Assembly: GCA_017853315.1 (NCBI GenBank)
Contig: JAFMJW010000013.1
Coordinates: 1-35,294 of the forward strand
From: Alphaproteobacteria bacterium
Lineage (GTDB): Bacteria > Desulfobacterota > Binatia > UBA12015
Length of the DNA stretch: 35,294 nt
Reading direction: 5' to 3'
How positions within the stretch are numbered: position 1 is the first letter of the stretch; each line of letters starts with the position of its first letter. Positions 27,445-35,294 of this stretch are shown piece after piece. The position numbers were made by a program, and so were the translations under genes. The notes beneath the pieces were generated by a model, which was given only the letters and a program-made list of their open reading frames with translations, did not search any database and had not been told where the DNA came from.

Positions 27445-28215
27445 TCAGGGGCGATCCGGAAAGAGCATGGCGTCGGTGCCGCCGTCGGCGAAGAGCACCG
27501 AGCCGCAGACGAAGCGCGCCCCCTCGCCGAGCAGGAACGAGACGACCGGCGCCACGTGCTCGGGCGCGGCCATGCCGCCGAGCGGCACCGGGAAGGCGCG
27601 GATCGCGGGGCCGAACGTCGGGTCGTCGAGTCCGGCCTGGAGAAGCGGGGTCAGGACCGGGCCGGGCGCGACCGCGTTCAGGCGGATCCCCTGCCCCGCC
27701 CACTCGGCCGAGGGCGCCTTGCGTCTCGTCCAGCGCGCGAGCGCGAGCTTCGAGCCGGCGTAGGCGATCGAGCCGTGCAGCGTCGCGGCCTCGGCCGAAG
27801 CCCGCTCCTCGTCGCCGTCGAGACAGGCCCGGCAGAGATCGCCGTCCGCCCCGGGTGCCGCGGTGATCGAATTCGAGGTGATCGCGACCGCGGCCGGGGA
27901 GACGCCGGCGGCGAGCAGCGGCCGCAGCCCGTCGAGGAAGGCCACGGCGCCGAAGTAGTTCACCCGCGGGATCGTCGTGCGCGGCTCGAACTGCGGGCCG
28001 ACTCCCGCGCAGGCGACGAGTCCGTCGAGTCGCCCGCCGGCGAGCCCACGGACGCCGTCCACCGCGGCGGTCCGCCCCCGCTCGGTCGAGAGATCGCAGC
28101 CGACCTCGACGTCGCGCAGGTCGACGCCGATCACGCGCCACCCCTCGGACTCGAGCCTCGCGCGGATCGCCCTGCCGATCCCCGACGCCGCACCGGTCAC
28201 CGCCGCCGTTCGCAT
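27445..28215 (-). CDS. Short-chain dehydrogenase, 3alpha-hydroxysteroid dehydrogenase-like
   Basis: 256 aa from the ATG at 28215, which has GAGGTG six bases upstream; an in-frame GTG at 28224 has no room for a site. Nucleotide loop TGAASGIGRAI is at the N-terminus, followed by CDLSTERGR and a LDGLVACAGVG block. The active site has Ser near 114 or 116 (ITSNSITAA), Tyr near 152 and Lys near 156 (YAGSK). The long stretch between Ser and Tyr and the LLQAGLDDP, FLLGEGARFVCGSVLFADGG ending match Comamonas 3alpha-hydroxysteroid dehydrogenase/carbonyl reductase (Ser114, Tyr155, Lys159 there). NAD(P)-dependent reduction or oxidation of a steroid, terpenoid or carbonyl is likely; exact substrate unknown. 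Confidence 0.85.
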   Translation of the reverse strand: MRTAAVTGAASGIGRAIRARLESEGWRVIGVDLRDVEVGCDLSTERGRTAAVDGVRGLAGGRLDGLVACAGVGPQFEPRTTIPRVNYFGAVAFLDGLRPLLAAGVSPAAVAITSNSITAAPGADGDLCRACLDGDEERASAEAATLHGSIAYAGSKLALARWTRRKAPSAEWAGQGIRLNAVAPGPVLTPLLQAGLDDPTFGPAIRAFPVPLGGMAAPEHVAPVVSFLLGEGARFVCGSVLFADGGTDAMLFPDRP

Positions 28216-28326
28216 CGCTCGCACCTCACCGGCGCCTCGGACGGCACGCGTCGCGCGGGCCGGATCGGGAGTGCCGATGCCGCACCGCTACACGGGCGGG
28301 TGCGCCCGCACAAGGAACCGGGGCGG

Positions 28327-28342
28327 AAACCCGGGTTTGACA
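28327..28342 (+). promoter_or_regulatory. moxR-operon -35 box overlapped by a perfect palindrome
   Basis: AAACCCGGGTTT (28327-28338) is a perfect 12-bp palindrome. It overlaps TTGACA (28337-28342), a full -35 consensus. The -10 region is weak (CATCGC, 28360-28365, at 17 bases). The ATG of moxR lies about 35 bases past the -35, and no ribosome-binding site is visible, so the mRNA may be leaderless or nearly so. The palindrome could be an operator. A GC-rich hairpin (28294-28309) lies just upstream. Confidence 0.4.
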
Positions 28343-28376
28343 ACCTCGGAGAGCGTCGGCATCGCTCGAAGTCGCC

Positions 28377-29365
<989 letters not shown>

Positions 29366-29366
<1 letters not shown>

Positions 29367-30304
29367 TGCCCCCCGCCGCTCGCCCCGACGCCGGAGCCGG
29401 CCCGGGAGGCCCGGCCGATCCGCGCGAGATCCTCGAGAAGGTCCGGCACATCGAGATCCGCACGCAGCGGCTCGCGCGGGAGACGCTCGCCGGCCAATAC
29501 CACTCGGTCTTCAAGGGGCGCGGCATGGACTTCGAGGAGGTGCGCGAGTACGTGCCCGGCGACGAGATCCGCTCGATCGACTGGAACGTGACCGCGCGGA
29601 CCGGGCGCCCCTTCGTCAAGAAGTTCCGCGAGGAGCGCGAGCTCACGATCGCACTCCTGGTCGACCTGAGCGCCTCGGGCGGCTTCGGCTCGACCGAGCA
29701 GAGCAAGCGCGAGCTCGCGGCCGAGGTCGCGGCGGTGCTCGCGTTCTCGGCGATCCGGAACAACGACAAGGTGGCGCTCGTCGTCTTCACCGACGAGGTC
29801 GAGCACTACGTCCCTCCCGGCAAGGGGCGCGCGCACGTGCTCCGGGTGGTGCGCGACATCCTCTACTTCCGGCCGCGACGCCGCGGCACCGACGTCGCAC
29901 GCGCGCTCGAGTTCGCGGCCCGCGTGCTGCATCGACGCGCCGTCGCGTTCCTCGTCTCGGACTTCCTGGTCCCGCTCGACGATCCCGACCTGCGCCGTGC
30001 GCTCGAGATCGGGTCCCGACGCCACGACCTGGTCGGGGTCCACGTGACCGACCCGCGGGAGCGCGAGCTGCCGGACGTGGGCCGCGTCGCGCTCGAGGAC
30101 GCCGAGACGGGCGACCTCCTCGAGGTCGACACCTCGGATCCCGCGGCGAGAGAGGCCTGGGCGCGCGCTGCGGCCGATCGGCGGTCCGCCCTCCTCCACC
30201 GCCTGCGCGGCGCGGGGCTCGACACGCTCGAGCTCGACACCGCCGTCTCCTACATGCCCGCGCTGCTGCGGTTCTTCCGACAGCGGGCCGCGCGCCAGCG
30301 CTGA
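29366..30304 (+). CDS. DUF58 domain protein (VWA-like)
   Basis: 312 aa. The DUF58 signature is plain: HSVFKGRGMDFEEVREY, then PGDEIRSIDWNVTARTG and VKKFREEREL (about residues 46-85). A VWA-like core follows, with LLVDLSASGGFGS holding a near-complete metal-site motif (DLSAS), then VALVVFTDEVEHYVPP and AFLVSDFL. The N-terminus is Pro/Gly-rich without a signal peptide; no obvious membrane segment. DUF58 proteins regularly follow MoxR and are taken to be part of the same membrane-linked complex. Both ends overlap their neighbours by TGATG. Confidence 0.9.
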
Positions 30305-30822
30305 TGAACCCGGACGACATCCGCGACATCCGGGGCCCGATCGACATCGTCCCCGCCTGGCTCTGGCCCGCCGCGATCGCGGCGGGGCTCCTCCTGCTCG
30401 CGGCGGCAGCCTGGGCCTTCGTGCGCTGGCGACGGCGCCCGGCGGCGTCCGTCGCGACGCCGAGCGCCGAGGACGTGGCGCTCGCTCGCCTCGAGCGAGC
30501 GCGTTCGCTCATGGAGCCGGGACGGGCGCGCGAGTTCGGCGGCGCCGTGTCCGACGCGGTCCGGCAATACGTGGAAGCGCGCTTCGGGCTCCGCGCCGCG
30601 CGCCGGACCACCGAGGAGTTCATCGGCGACCTCCTGCGGGAGCGCGCTCCCGCACTCGCCGAGCACCGGGACCTCCTCTCGGACTTCCTGTCGCACTGCG
30701 ACCTCGCGAAGTTCGCCCGCCTGCCGCTCGGGCCCGACGAGATGGAGGCGATGCTCGGGAGCGCGCGACGCTTCGTCGAGAGCGGGAGGCCCGTGGCGGT
30801 CGCGGAAGAGGAAGCGCCCTGA
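30304..30822 (+). CDS. DUF4381 family membrane protein
   Basis: 172 aa. Short N-terminal region DIRDIRGPIDIVPAWLWP, one transmembrane segment (about residues 22-41, AAIAAGLLLLAAAAWAFV), a basic stop-transfer stretch (RWRRRP), then a cytoplasmic helical part with AVRQYVEARFGLRAARRTTEEF and CDLAKFARLPLGPDEM. This is the usual DUF4381 layout. Family members sit between DUF58 and the VWA genes of Bat-type operons; no biochemical role is known to me. Overlaps both neighbours by TGATG. Confidence 0.85.
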   Translation: MNPDDIRDIRGPIDIVPAWLWPAAIAAGLLLLAAAAWAFVRWRRRPAASVATPSAEDVALARLERARSLMEPGRAREFGGAVSDAVRQYVEARFGLRAARRTTEEFIGDLLRERAPALAEHRDLLSDFLSHCDLAKFARLPLGPDEMEAMLGSARRFVESGRPVAVAEEEAP

Positions 30823-31820
30823 TGCGCTTCGGCGATCCCCAGGCGCTCTGGCTGCTCGCGCTCCTGCCGCTGCTCGCATGGCTGCGCGGCCGGAGCGGCC
30901 CCGCCCCGGCCGTCACCTTCCCGTCGGTCGAGATCGCGCGCCGGGTCGCTCGCGAGATCGCCCCTTCGCACCGCGGGAGCCTCGCGACCGCGCTCCGGCT
31001 CGGCGCGCTCGGGCTCCTCGTCGTGGCGCTCGCCCGCCCCCAGCAGGGGCTCGGGACTGCCGACGTCGAGGCGAGCGGCATCGACATCGTGCTCGCGATC
31101 GACGTCTCCGGCTCGATGGCGGCGCTCGACTTCCAGGCCGACGGCAAGTCGACGAGCCGGCTCGACGCGGTGAAGAAGGTGGTCGAGGAGTTCGTCGCCG
31201 ACCGCCCGAACGACCGTCTCGGCCTGGTCGCCTTCGCCGGCCGCCCCTACCTCGTGTCGCCGCTCACCCTCGACCACGACTGGCTCACGAGCGGGCTCGA
31301 GCGACTCCGGATCGGGCTCGTCGAGGACGGAACCGCGATCGGCTCGGGCATCGCGTCCAGCGTGAACCGCTTGCGCGACCGCAACGCCCGGTCGCGCGTC
31401 GTCATCCTGCTGACCGACGGCGTGAACAACGCCGGCAAGGTCTCGCCGCTCACGGCGGCCGACGCGGCGCGCGCCCTCGGCGTCCGGGTCTACACGATCG
31501 CGGCCGGCACCCGCGGCGAGGCGCCGATGCCCGTCACCGACCGCTTCGGCCGCCAGCGCGTCGTCATGACGACGGTGGACGTCGACGAGGAGACCCTGCG
31601 CAAGGTCGCGGAGACGACCGGCGCCCAGTTCTTCCGGGCGACCGACACCGACTCGCTGCGGCGGATCTACGAGGAGATCGACCGTCTCGAGAAGACGGAA
31701 GAGACGATGAAGCACTTCGAGGAGTACCGCGACCTGTTCCCCTGGGCGATCCTGGGGGCTCTGGCGCTGCTCGGCCTCGAGACGTGGCGAACCGGCGGGG
31801 CGAGGAGAAGTCTCCCGTGA
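30822..31820 (+). CDS. batA: BatA-like VWA membrane protein
   Basis: 332 aa. Two N-terminal hydrophobic segments (about 6-22 and 57-75), a VWA domain (about 88-290) with a complete metal-ion site motif DVSGS (Asp 94, Ser 96, Ser 98), LLTDGVNNAG (second metal-site acid), and a C-terminal membrane segment (about 304-322, LFPWAILGALALLGLE). The layout is that of BatA of Bacteroides and related VWA proteins. In Bacteroides fragilis the bat genes affect aerotolerance; the protein mechanism is not settled. The stop overlaps the GTG of batBC (GTGA), so expression is coupled. Confidence 0.9.
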   Translation: MRFGDPQALWLLALLPLLAWLRGRSGPAPAVTFPSVEIARRVAREIAPSHRGSLATALRLGALGLLVVALARPQQGLGTADVEASGIDIVLAIDVSGSMAALDFQADGKSTSRLDAVKKVVEEFVADRPNDRLGLVAFAGRPYLVSPLTLDHDWLTSGLERLRIGLVEDGTAIGSGIASSVNRLRDRNARSRVVILLTDGVNNAGKVSPLTAADAARALGVRVYTIAAGTRGEAPMPVTDRFGRQRVVMTTVDVDEETLRKVAETTGAQFFRATDTDSLRRIYEEIDRLEKTEETMKHFEEYRDLFPWAILGALALLGLETWRTGGARRSLP

Positions 31821-34051
31821 GCTTCGCCCAGCCTCTCTGGCTCGCGCTCGGCGCCGCCGTCGTGGCCCTCGCCTGGGCGTGGCTCCGGCGCTGGGACGCG
31901 CGCCGCGAGGACGCCCTCGCACGTTTCGTCTCGGCGCGACTCGCGCCCGCGCTCACCGCGAGCCTCTCGCCCGGGCGGCGGCTCGCGAAACGCGCCCTCC
32001 TCCTCGGTTCGATCGGTCTCCTGTTCGCGGCCCTCGCCCGCCCGCTGGTCGGCGTCGAGTGGGAGGAGTCTCGGCGGCGCGGGATCGACGTCCTGATCGC
32101 GGTCGACGTGTCGAAGAGCATGCTCGCCCGCGACGTCGTGCCCGACCGCCTGACGCGGGCGAAGCTCGCGATCACCGACCTCGCCGACGGACTCGAAGGC
32201 GACCGGCTCGGGCTGATCGCGTTCGCCGGCAGTGCCTTCCTGCAGTGCCCGCTCACGCTCGACCGCACGGCGTTCCTCGAATCGCTGGCCGCGCTCACGC
32301 CCGGCATCGTCGAGACGCCCGGCAGCGACCTCGCGAGTGCGCTGACGGTCGCGGAGGAGGCGCTCCGCACCGAGGGGCGCAACGTGAAGCTGCTGGTCGT
32401 CTTCAGCGACGGCGAGGACCTGGGCGGCGGGGCCGTCGCCGCGGCCGAGCGGATCGGCAAGGCCGGCGTCAAGGTCTACACGGTCGGCGTCGGCAGCCCG
32501 GCCGGCGAACTCGTGCCGATGCCCCAGGCCGACGGCGGCACGGGCTTCGTGCGCGACGAGCACGGCGACTTCGTGAAGTCGAAGCTCGACGAGGCGACGC
32601 TGCGAGCGATCGCGGAGAAGACCGGCGGCTTCTACGTCCCGCTCGGCCAGCACGCCGAGGGCGTGAAGACGCTCATCGGCGGCGCGCTGCAGCCGATCCC
32701 GAAGGAGGAACTCGCGGCTCGCATGCGTCGCGTGCCGGTCGACCGCTACCGCTGGCCGCTCGCCGCGGCCACCGCGCTGCTGGCGGCGGAGTGGCTGCTG
32801 CGCGAACGCAGGCGGGCTTCCGGGTCGCCCAGACCCGCGACGGACTCCCGCGGTGCCGGGACCGACGCCTCGGCGAGCGCGGCCCCGACGTCCGCGAGTC
32901 GCGGCCTCGGCCGTGGCGCCGACCGTGCCGCGACTCGCCCCGCGGACGCCGCACGACGCGCGGCTCGGTCGGCGGCGCTGCTCATGGCGCTGCTGCCCGC
33001 TCTCGCGGCCGAGGCACGCGCGTCGGCCCGGTCCGCGCTCTCGCGCTTCGAGGCCGGAGACTACGCGGGCGCGCTCGCGGAGTACCAGGCGCTCGCCGGT
33101 CGCGACGCGAGCGACCCGCGGCTCGACTTCAACGTCGGCGCGTCGGCCTACAAGGCCGGGAAGTTCGAGGCCGCGGCGACCGCCTTCTCCCGCGCGCTAC
33201 GCAACGAGGACCCGCAGCAGCAGTCGATGGCGTTCTACAACCTCGGCAACGCCGACTTCCGGCTCGGACAGGAGACGCTCGAGCGCGATCGCGAGGCGAC
33301 GCGCAAGTCCTGGCAGCAGGCGCTCGACGCCTACGACGGAGCACTCAAGCTGCGCCCCGACGACCAGGACGCGCGACACAACCGGGACGTCGTCGCCGCA
33401 GCTCTCGAGAAGATGCGGCAGGAAGACGAGCAGAGACAACAGGAAGAAGAGGAAAAAAAGGACCAGCAACAGAAGCAGAGCGACCAGGAGAATCAGCAGC
33501 AGGACCAGCAGCAGAAGCAGGATCCCGGCGACCAGCAGAACGAGAAGCAGGACCAGCAGCCCGAGGACGGGCAGCAGGGCGATTCCGGACAGCCGAACGA
33601 CGGCGAGCCGCAGCCGACCTCGGGCGAGGAGCCGCGGCCGTCGCCATCCCCGGCCGACGGCTCGGCGCCGGGCGCGACGCCGGACGGCACCGAGGAGGCG
33701 GGCCAACCGACACCGGGGCCCGGGGATTCACCGGGAGCGCCCGCGACGCCGAGTCCCGGCCCGGGCGAGCCCGGGGGTCAGCCGACGCCGACCGCGAACG
33801 GGGCGGGCGGCGCCCCGGGCGCGCAGGCTTCGCCCGACGCCCAGGCGAGCCCGGGAGGCCCCGGGGGCGGGGACGCCGGGGATGCGGGGGACGGGCAGGA
33901 GGGCGAGGAGGAGTCGGCGCCGGGCCAGCTCGGGCCGCGCGACGCCGGCACGCTCCTCGACTCGCTGCGCGGCGAGGAGCGACGCGTGCCGATCTTCGGC
34001 GGATCGAATGGCAGGCGCCCGCCGGGCTCCGATACGGTGCGGGACTGGTGA
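31817..34051 (+). CDS. BatB-BatC fusion: VWA domain plus TPR and Gln/Pro-rich tail
   Basis: 744 aa from the GTG at 31817. BatB part: membrane segments near 10-25 and 55-73, VWA domain with DVSKS (Asp 97, Ser 99, Ser 101) and VVFSDGEDLGGG, and a membrane segment near 313-328. BatC part: a further hydrophobic stretch near 388-400 (LLMALLPALAAEARA), then TPR-like repeats (about 405-530, for example FEAGDYAGALAEYQ and FNVGASAYKAGKFEAAATAF). The tail is strongly biased: Gln/Asp/Glu-rich (about 535-590), then Pro/Gly/Ala-rich to about 715. The gammaproteobacterial operons have the same VWA-TPR fusion. An A-AAA-AAG heptamer lies in the Gln-rich part in zero-frame phase (see findings). Its TGA overlaps the GTG of batD. 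Confidence 0.88.
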   Translation: MSFAQPLWLALGAAVVALAWAWLRRWDARREDALARFVSARLAPALTASLSPGRRLAKRALLLGSIGLLFAALARPLVGVEWEESRRRGIDVLIAVDVSKSMLARDVVPDRLTRAKLAITDLADGLEGDRLGLIAFAGSAFLQCPLTLDRTAFLESLAALTPGIVETPGSDLASALTVAEEALRTEGRNVKLLVVFSDGEDLGGGAVAAAERIGKAGVKVYTVGVGSPAGELVPMPQADGGTGFVRDEHGDFVKSKLDEATLRAIAEKTGGFYVPLGQHAEGVKTLIGGALQPIPKEELAARMRRVPVDRYRWPLAAATALLAAEWLLRERRRASGSPRPATDSRGAGTDASASAAPTSASRGLGRGADRAATRPADAARRAARSAALLMALLPALAAEARASARSALSRFEAGDYAGALAEYQALAGRDASDPRLDFNVGASAYKAGKFEAAATAFSRALRNEDPQQQSMAFYNLGNADFRLGQETLERDREATRKSWQQALDAYDGALKLRPDDQDARHNRDVVAAALEKMRQEDEQRQQEEEEKKDQQQKQSDQENQQQDQQQKQDPGDQQNEKQDQQPEDGQQGDSGQPNDGEPQPTSGEEPRPSPSPADGSAPGATPDGTEEAGQPTPGPGDSPGAPATPSPGPGEPGGQPTPTANGAGGAPGAQASPDAQASPGGPGGGDAGDAGDGQEGEEESAPGQLGPRDAGTLLDSLRGEERRVPIFGGSNGRRPPGSDTVRDW
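33412..33930 (+). repeat. Low-complexity coding region of batBC
   Basis: Runs of CAG/CAA (Gln) mixed with GAC, GAG and AAG to about 33570, then Pro/Gly/Ala/Ser-rich codons to about 33930. The start is locally much richer in A than the rest of the window, including a seven-A run (33453-33459). The antisense strand of the CAG runs reads as Leu-rich and mimics a membrane protein. Confidence 0.8.
33454..33460 (+). other. A-AAA-AAG slippery heptamer, candidate -1 frameshift site
   Basis: The codons are GAA AAA AAG, which puts the heptamer A-AAA-AAG in the same phase as the E. coli dnaX frameshift site. An AGGA lies about 9 bases upstream (33441-33444), as in dnaX, although no downstream stem-loop is evident. 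The -1 frame has no stop from here to the batD GTG (196 codons) and continues in the batD frame. Whether it is used is unknown. Confidence 0.4.
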
Positions 34052-35294
34052 AGGCGCACGCATTCCGCCGCGGGGCTGCGCGCCTTGCTCCCGCGATGCT
34101 CGCGATCGCCTCCACGCTCGCGGTGGTCGCGACGTACCCGGCGCCCGCGCGCGCCGCCGAGGCCTCGGTCCGCGCCGAGATCTCGCCGCGCGAGATCCGC
34201 GCCGGCGAGACGGCCCGCCTCGTCGTTCGCATCACGGGCACGCGGTCCGCGTCGCCCCCGTCGCTGCCTCCGATCGACGGCCTCGAGCCCGGAGCCCGGA
34301 GCCAGCAGACCAGCTTCAACATCGTGAACGGCTCGATGAGTTCCGAGATCGCCTGGTCCTGGTCGCTGCTCGCGATGCGCCCGGGCGACTTCGTGATCCC
34401 GCCGATGCAGGTGGACGCCGGCGGCACGACGCTCACGACCGAGCCGCTCTCGCTGCGAGTCGTCGCGGCCGGCCAGCCGCCGTCGTCGGGTGCCGCAGGC
34501 GGCGCGGGCGGTGCCGCATCCGCGGGAAGCCGAGGTGGCCCGGGCCCCGGCTCCGCCACGGTTCCCGCCGGCGAGGAGCCCCCCGCGGTCGCCTCGCTCG
34601 AGATCCGGATCCCCGACCGCGAGCTCTTCGTCGGCGAGTCGGTCCCGGGCTCGCTCGTGCTCGCGATCCGCGAAGGCGTGCGGGTCTCGGACGTCGAGCA
34701 GCCCCAGCTCGTGGGCGACGCCTTCACGGTGACGCGACCGAACGACCGGCAGCCGGACCAGACCACGGCGACGATCGGCGGACGGAACTACCACCTCGTG
34801 ATCTTCCCGATCGCGATCAGCCCGATCCGCCCCGGCGTGCACGACCTCGCCGCGAGCGAAGTGATCCACGCGGTCCTTCCGCGCGAGCGCGACCGCCGTC
34901 GCGGCCCCGACGACGCCCCGTTCTCCGACTCCTTCTTCTCCGGCTTCTTCGGCGAGCCGCGCAAGCTCGACGTGAAGGCGCGACCACTCGTGCTGCGCGT
35001 GCTCCCGTTGCCGGCCGAGGGCCGACCCGCGAACTTCTCGGGTGCGATCGGGCGCTTCACGATCGAGGCGACGGCGACGCCTGCGTCCGTGGCGCTGGGC
35101 GATCCGCTCACCCAGCGCGTCACCGTGCGCGGCGAGGGCAACCTCGACCGGGTCGAGCCGGTCCCGCTCGCGAGCGACGCCGACTGGAAGGTCTATCCCG
35201 GCACGTCCCGCGTCGAGACCACCGACCCGCTCGGGGTGCGCGGCGCCAAGGTGTTCGAGCAGGCGATCGTGCCGCAGCGAGCCGACCTCGCGAC
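34048..35294 (+). CDS. batD: BatD-like protein, N-terminal part (cut by window edge)
   Basis: 415 codons are visible; the gene leaves the window on the right. The GTG at 34048 overlaps the batBC stop (GTGA). A signal peptide is present, with a long hydrophobic core and probable cleavage at APARA, before AEAS. The mature part starts with VRAEISPREIRAGETARLVVRI, then LPPIDGLEP, QQTSFNIVNG, WSWSLLAMRPGDFVIPPMQV, and after a Gly/Ala/Ser-rich linker a second beta-rich domain (IPDRELFVGESVPGSLVL). That is the BatD (oxygen-tolerance, PF13584) layout: repeated Ig-like domains in the periplasm, ended by a membrane segment not reached here. It probably forms the outer part of the Bat complex. Alone in its frame, but the upstream -1 frame is open into it. 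Confidence 0.88.
   Translation, partial: MKAHAFRRGAARLAPAMLAIASTLAVVATYPAPARAAEASVRAEISPREIRAGETARLVVRITGTRSASPPSLPPIDGLEPGARSQQTSFNIVNGSMSSEIAWSWSLLAMRPGDFVIPPMQVDAGGTTLTTEPLSLRVVAAGQPPSSGAAGGAGGAASAGSRGGPGPGSATVPAGEEPPAVASLEIRIPDRELFVGESVPGSLVLAIREGVRVSDVEQPQLVGDAFTVTRPNDRQPDQTTATIGGRNYHLVIFPIAISPIRPGVHDLAASEVIHAVLPRERDRRRGPDDAPFSDSFFSGFFGEPRKLDVKARPLVLRVLPLPAEGRPANFSGAIGRFTIEATATPASVALGDPLTQRVTVRGEGNLDRVEPVPLASDADWKVYPGTSRVETTDPLGVRGAKVFEQAIVPQRADLA

Noticed and set aside
33197-33706. Apparent Leu/Val-rich membrane protein on the minus strand
   Set aside because: Antisense of the CAG-rich Gln region of batBC; CAG reads as CTG (Leu) on the other strand. Artifact of low complexity.

Overview
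The window is a very GC-rich, densely coded bacterial chromosome segment: 25 complete genes and 2 partial ones (MaoC-like at the left edge, BatD at the right). Gaps are small, start codons often GTG, and many genes overlap by 1 to 4 bases. Two lipoproteins, several signal peptides, a dTDP-rhamnose locus and a Bat-type operon point to a Gram-negative envelope. Content fits an aerobic heterotroph of a high-GC lineage such as Myxococcota, Binatota or another former deltaproteobacterial group. That placement is inference; nothing here fixes the taxon. I saw no tRNA, rRNA, CRISPR array, insertion sequence, integrase or phage gene.

Layout. 1-403 (-): 5' part of a MaoC/FAS1-type dehydratase. 714-2608 (+): sufT-like Fe-S assembly gene coupled to citrate synthase. 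2661-4565: two divergent lipoprotein genes, one unknown and one an alpha/beta hydrolase. 4671-7026: divergent TetR regulator and a DUF4301 protein with sugar-nucleotidyltransferase-like motifs. 7082-10444 (+): rfbB-rfbA-rfbC-rfbD, the full dTDP-L-rhamnose pathway. 10451-15642 (-): secreted subtilase with a duplicated Cys-containing C-terminal unit, N-formylglutamate-amidohydrolase-like protein, SnoaL/NTF2-fold protein, and a periplasmic DsbA/DsbC-like thiol protein. 15877-19974: central carbon genes malQ, gapA and a plant-type pfkA. 19985-28215 (-): acyl-CoA catabolism block read as SDR, GST-like, carboxyltransferase, biotin carboxylase, enoyl-CoA hydratase, AtuA-like. 28377-35294 (+): moxR, DUF58, DUF4381, batA, a batB-batC fusion and batD, coupled by 1 to 4 base overlaps.

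The clearest functional units are the rhamnose operon, the carboxylase/AtuA module (branched or isoprenoid acyl-CoA breakdown, substrate unknown) and the MoxR-Bat operon (membrane complex linked to stress or aerotolerance). The less expected signals are: an A-AAA-AAG heptamer in batBC in the exact dnaX-type phase, from which the -1 frame stays open into batD; a perfect 12-bp palindrome overlapping the -35 box before moxR; several perfect stem-loops at gene ends or over ribosome-binding sites; an enoyl-CoA hydratase lacking one catalytic Glu; and the unidentified C-terminal domains in the subtilase/amidohydrolase pair. No complete new system can be proved from sequence alone.
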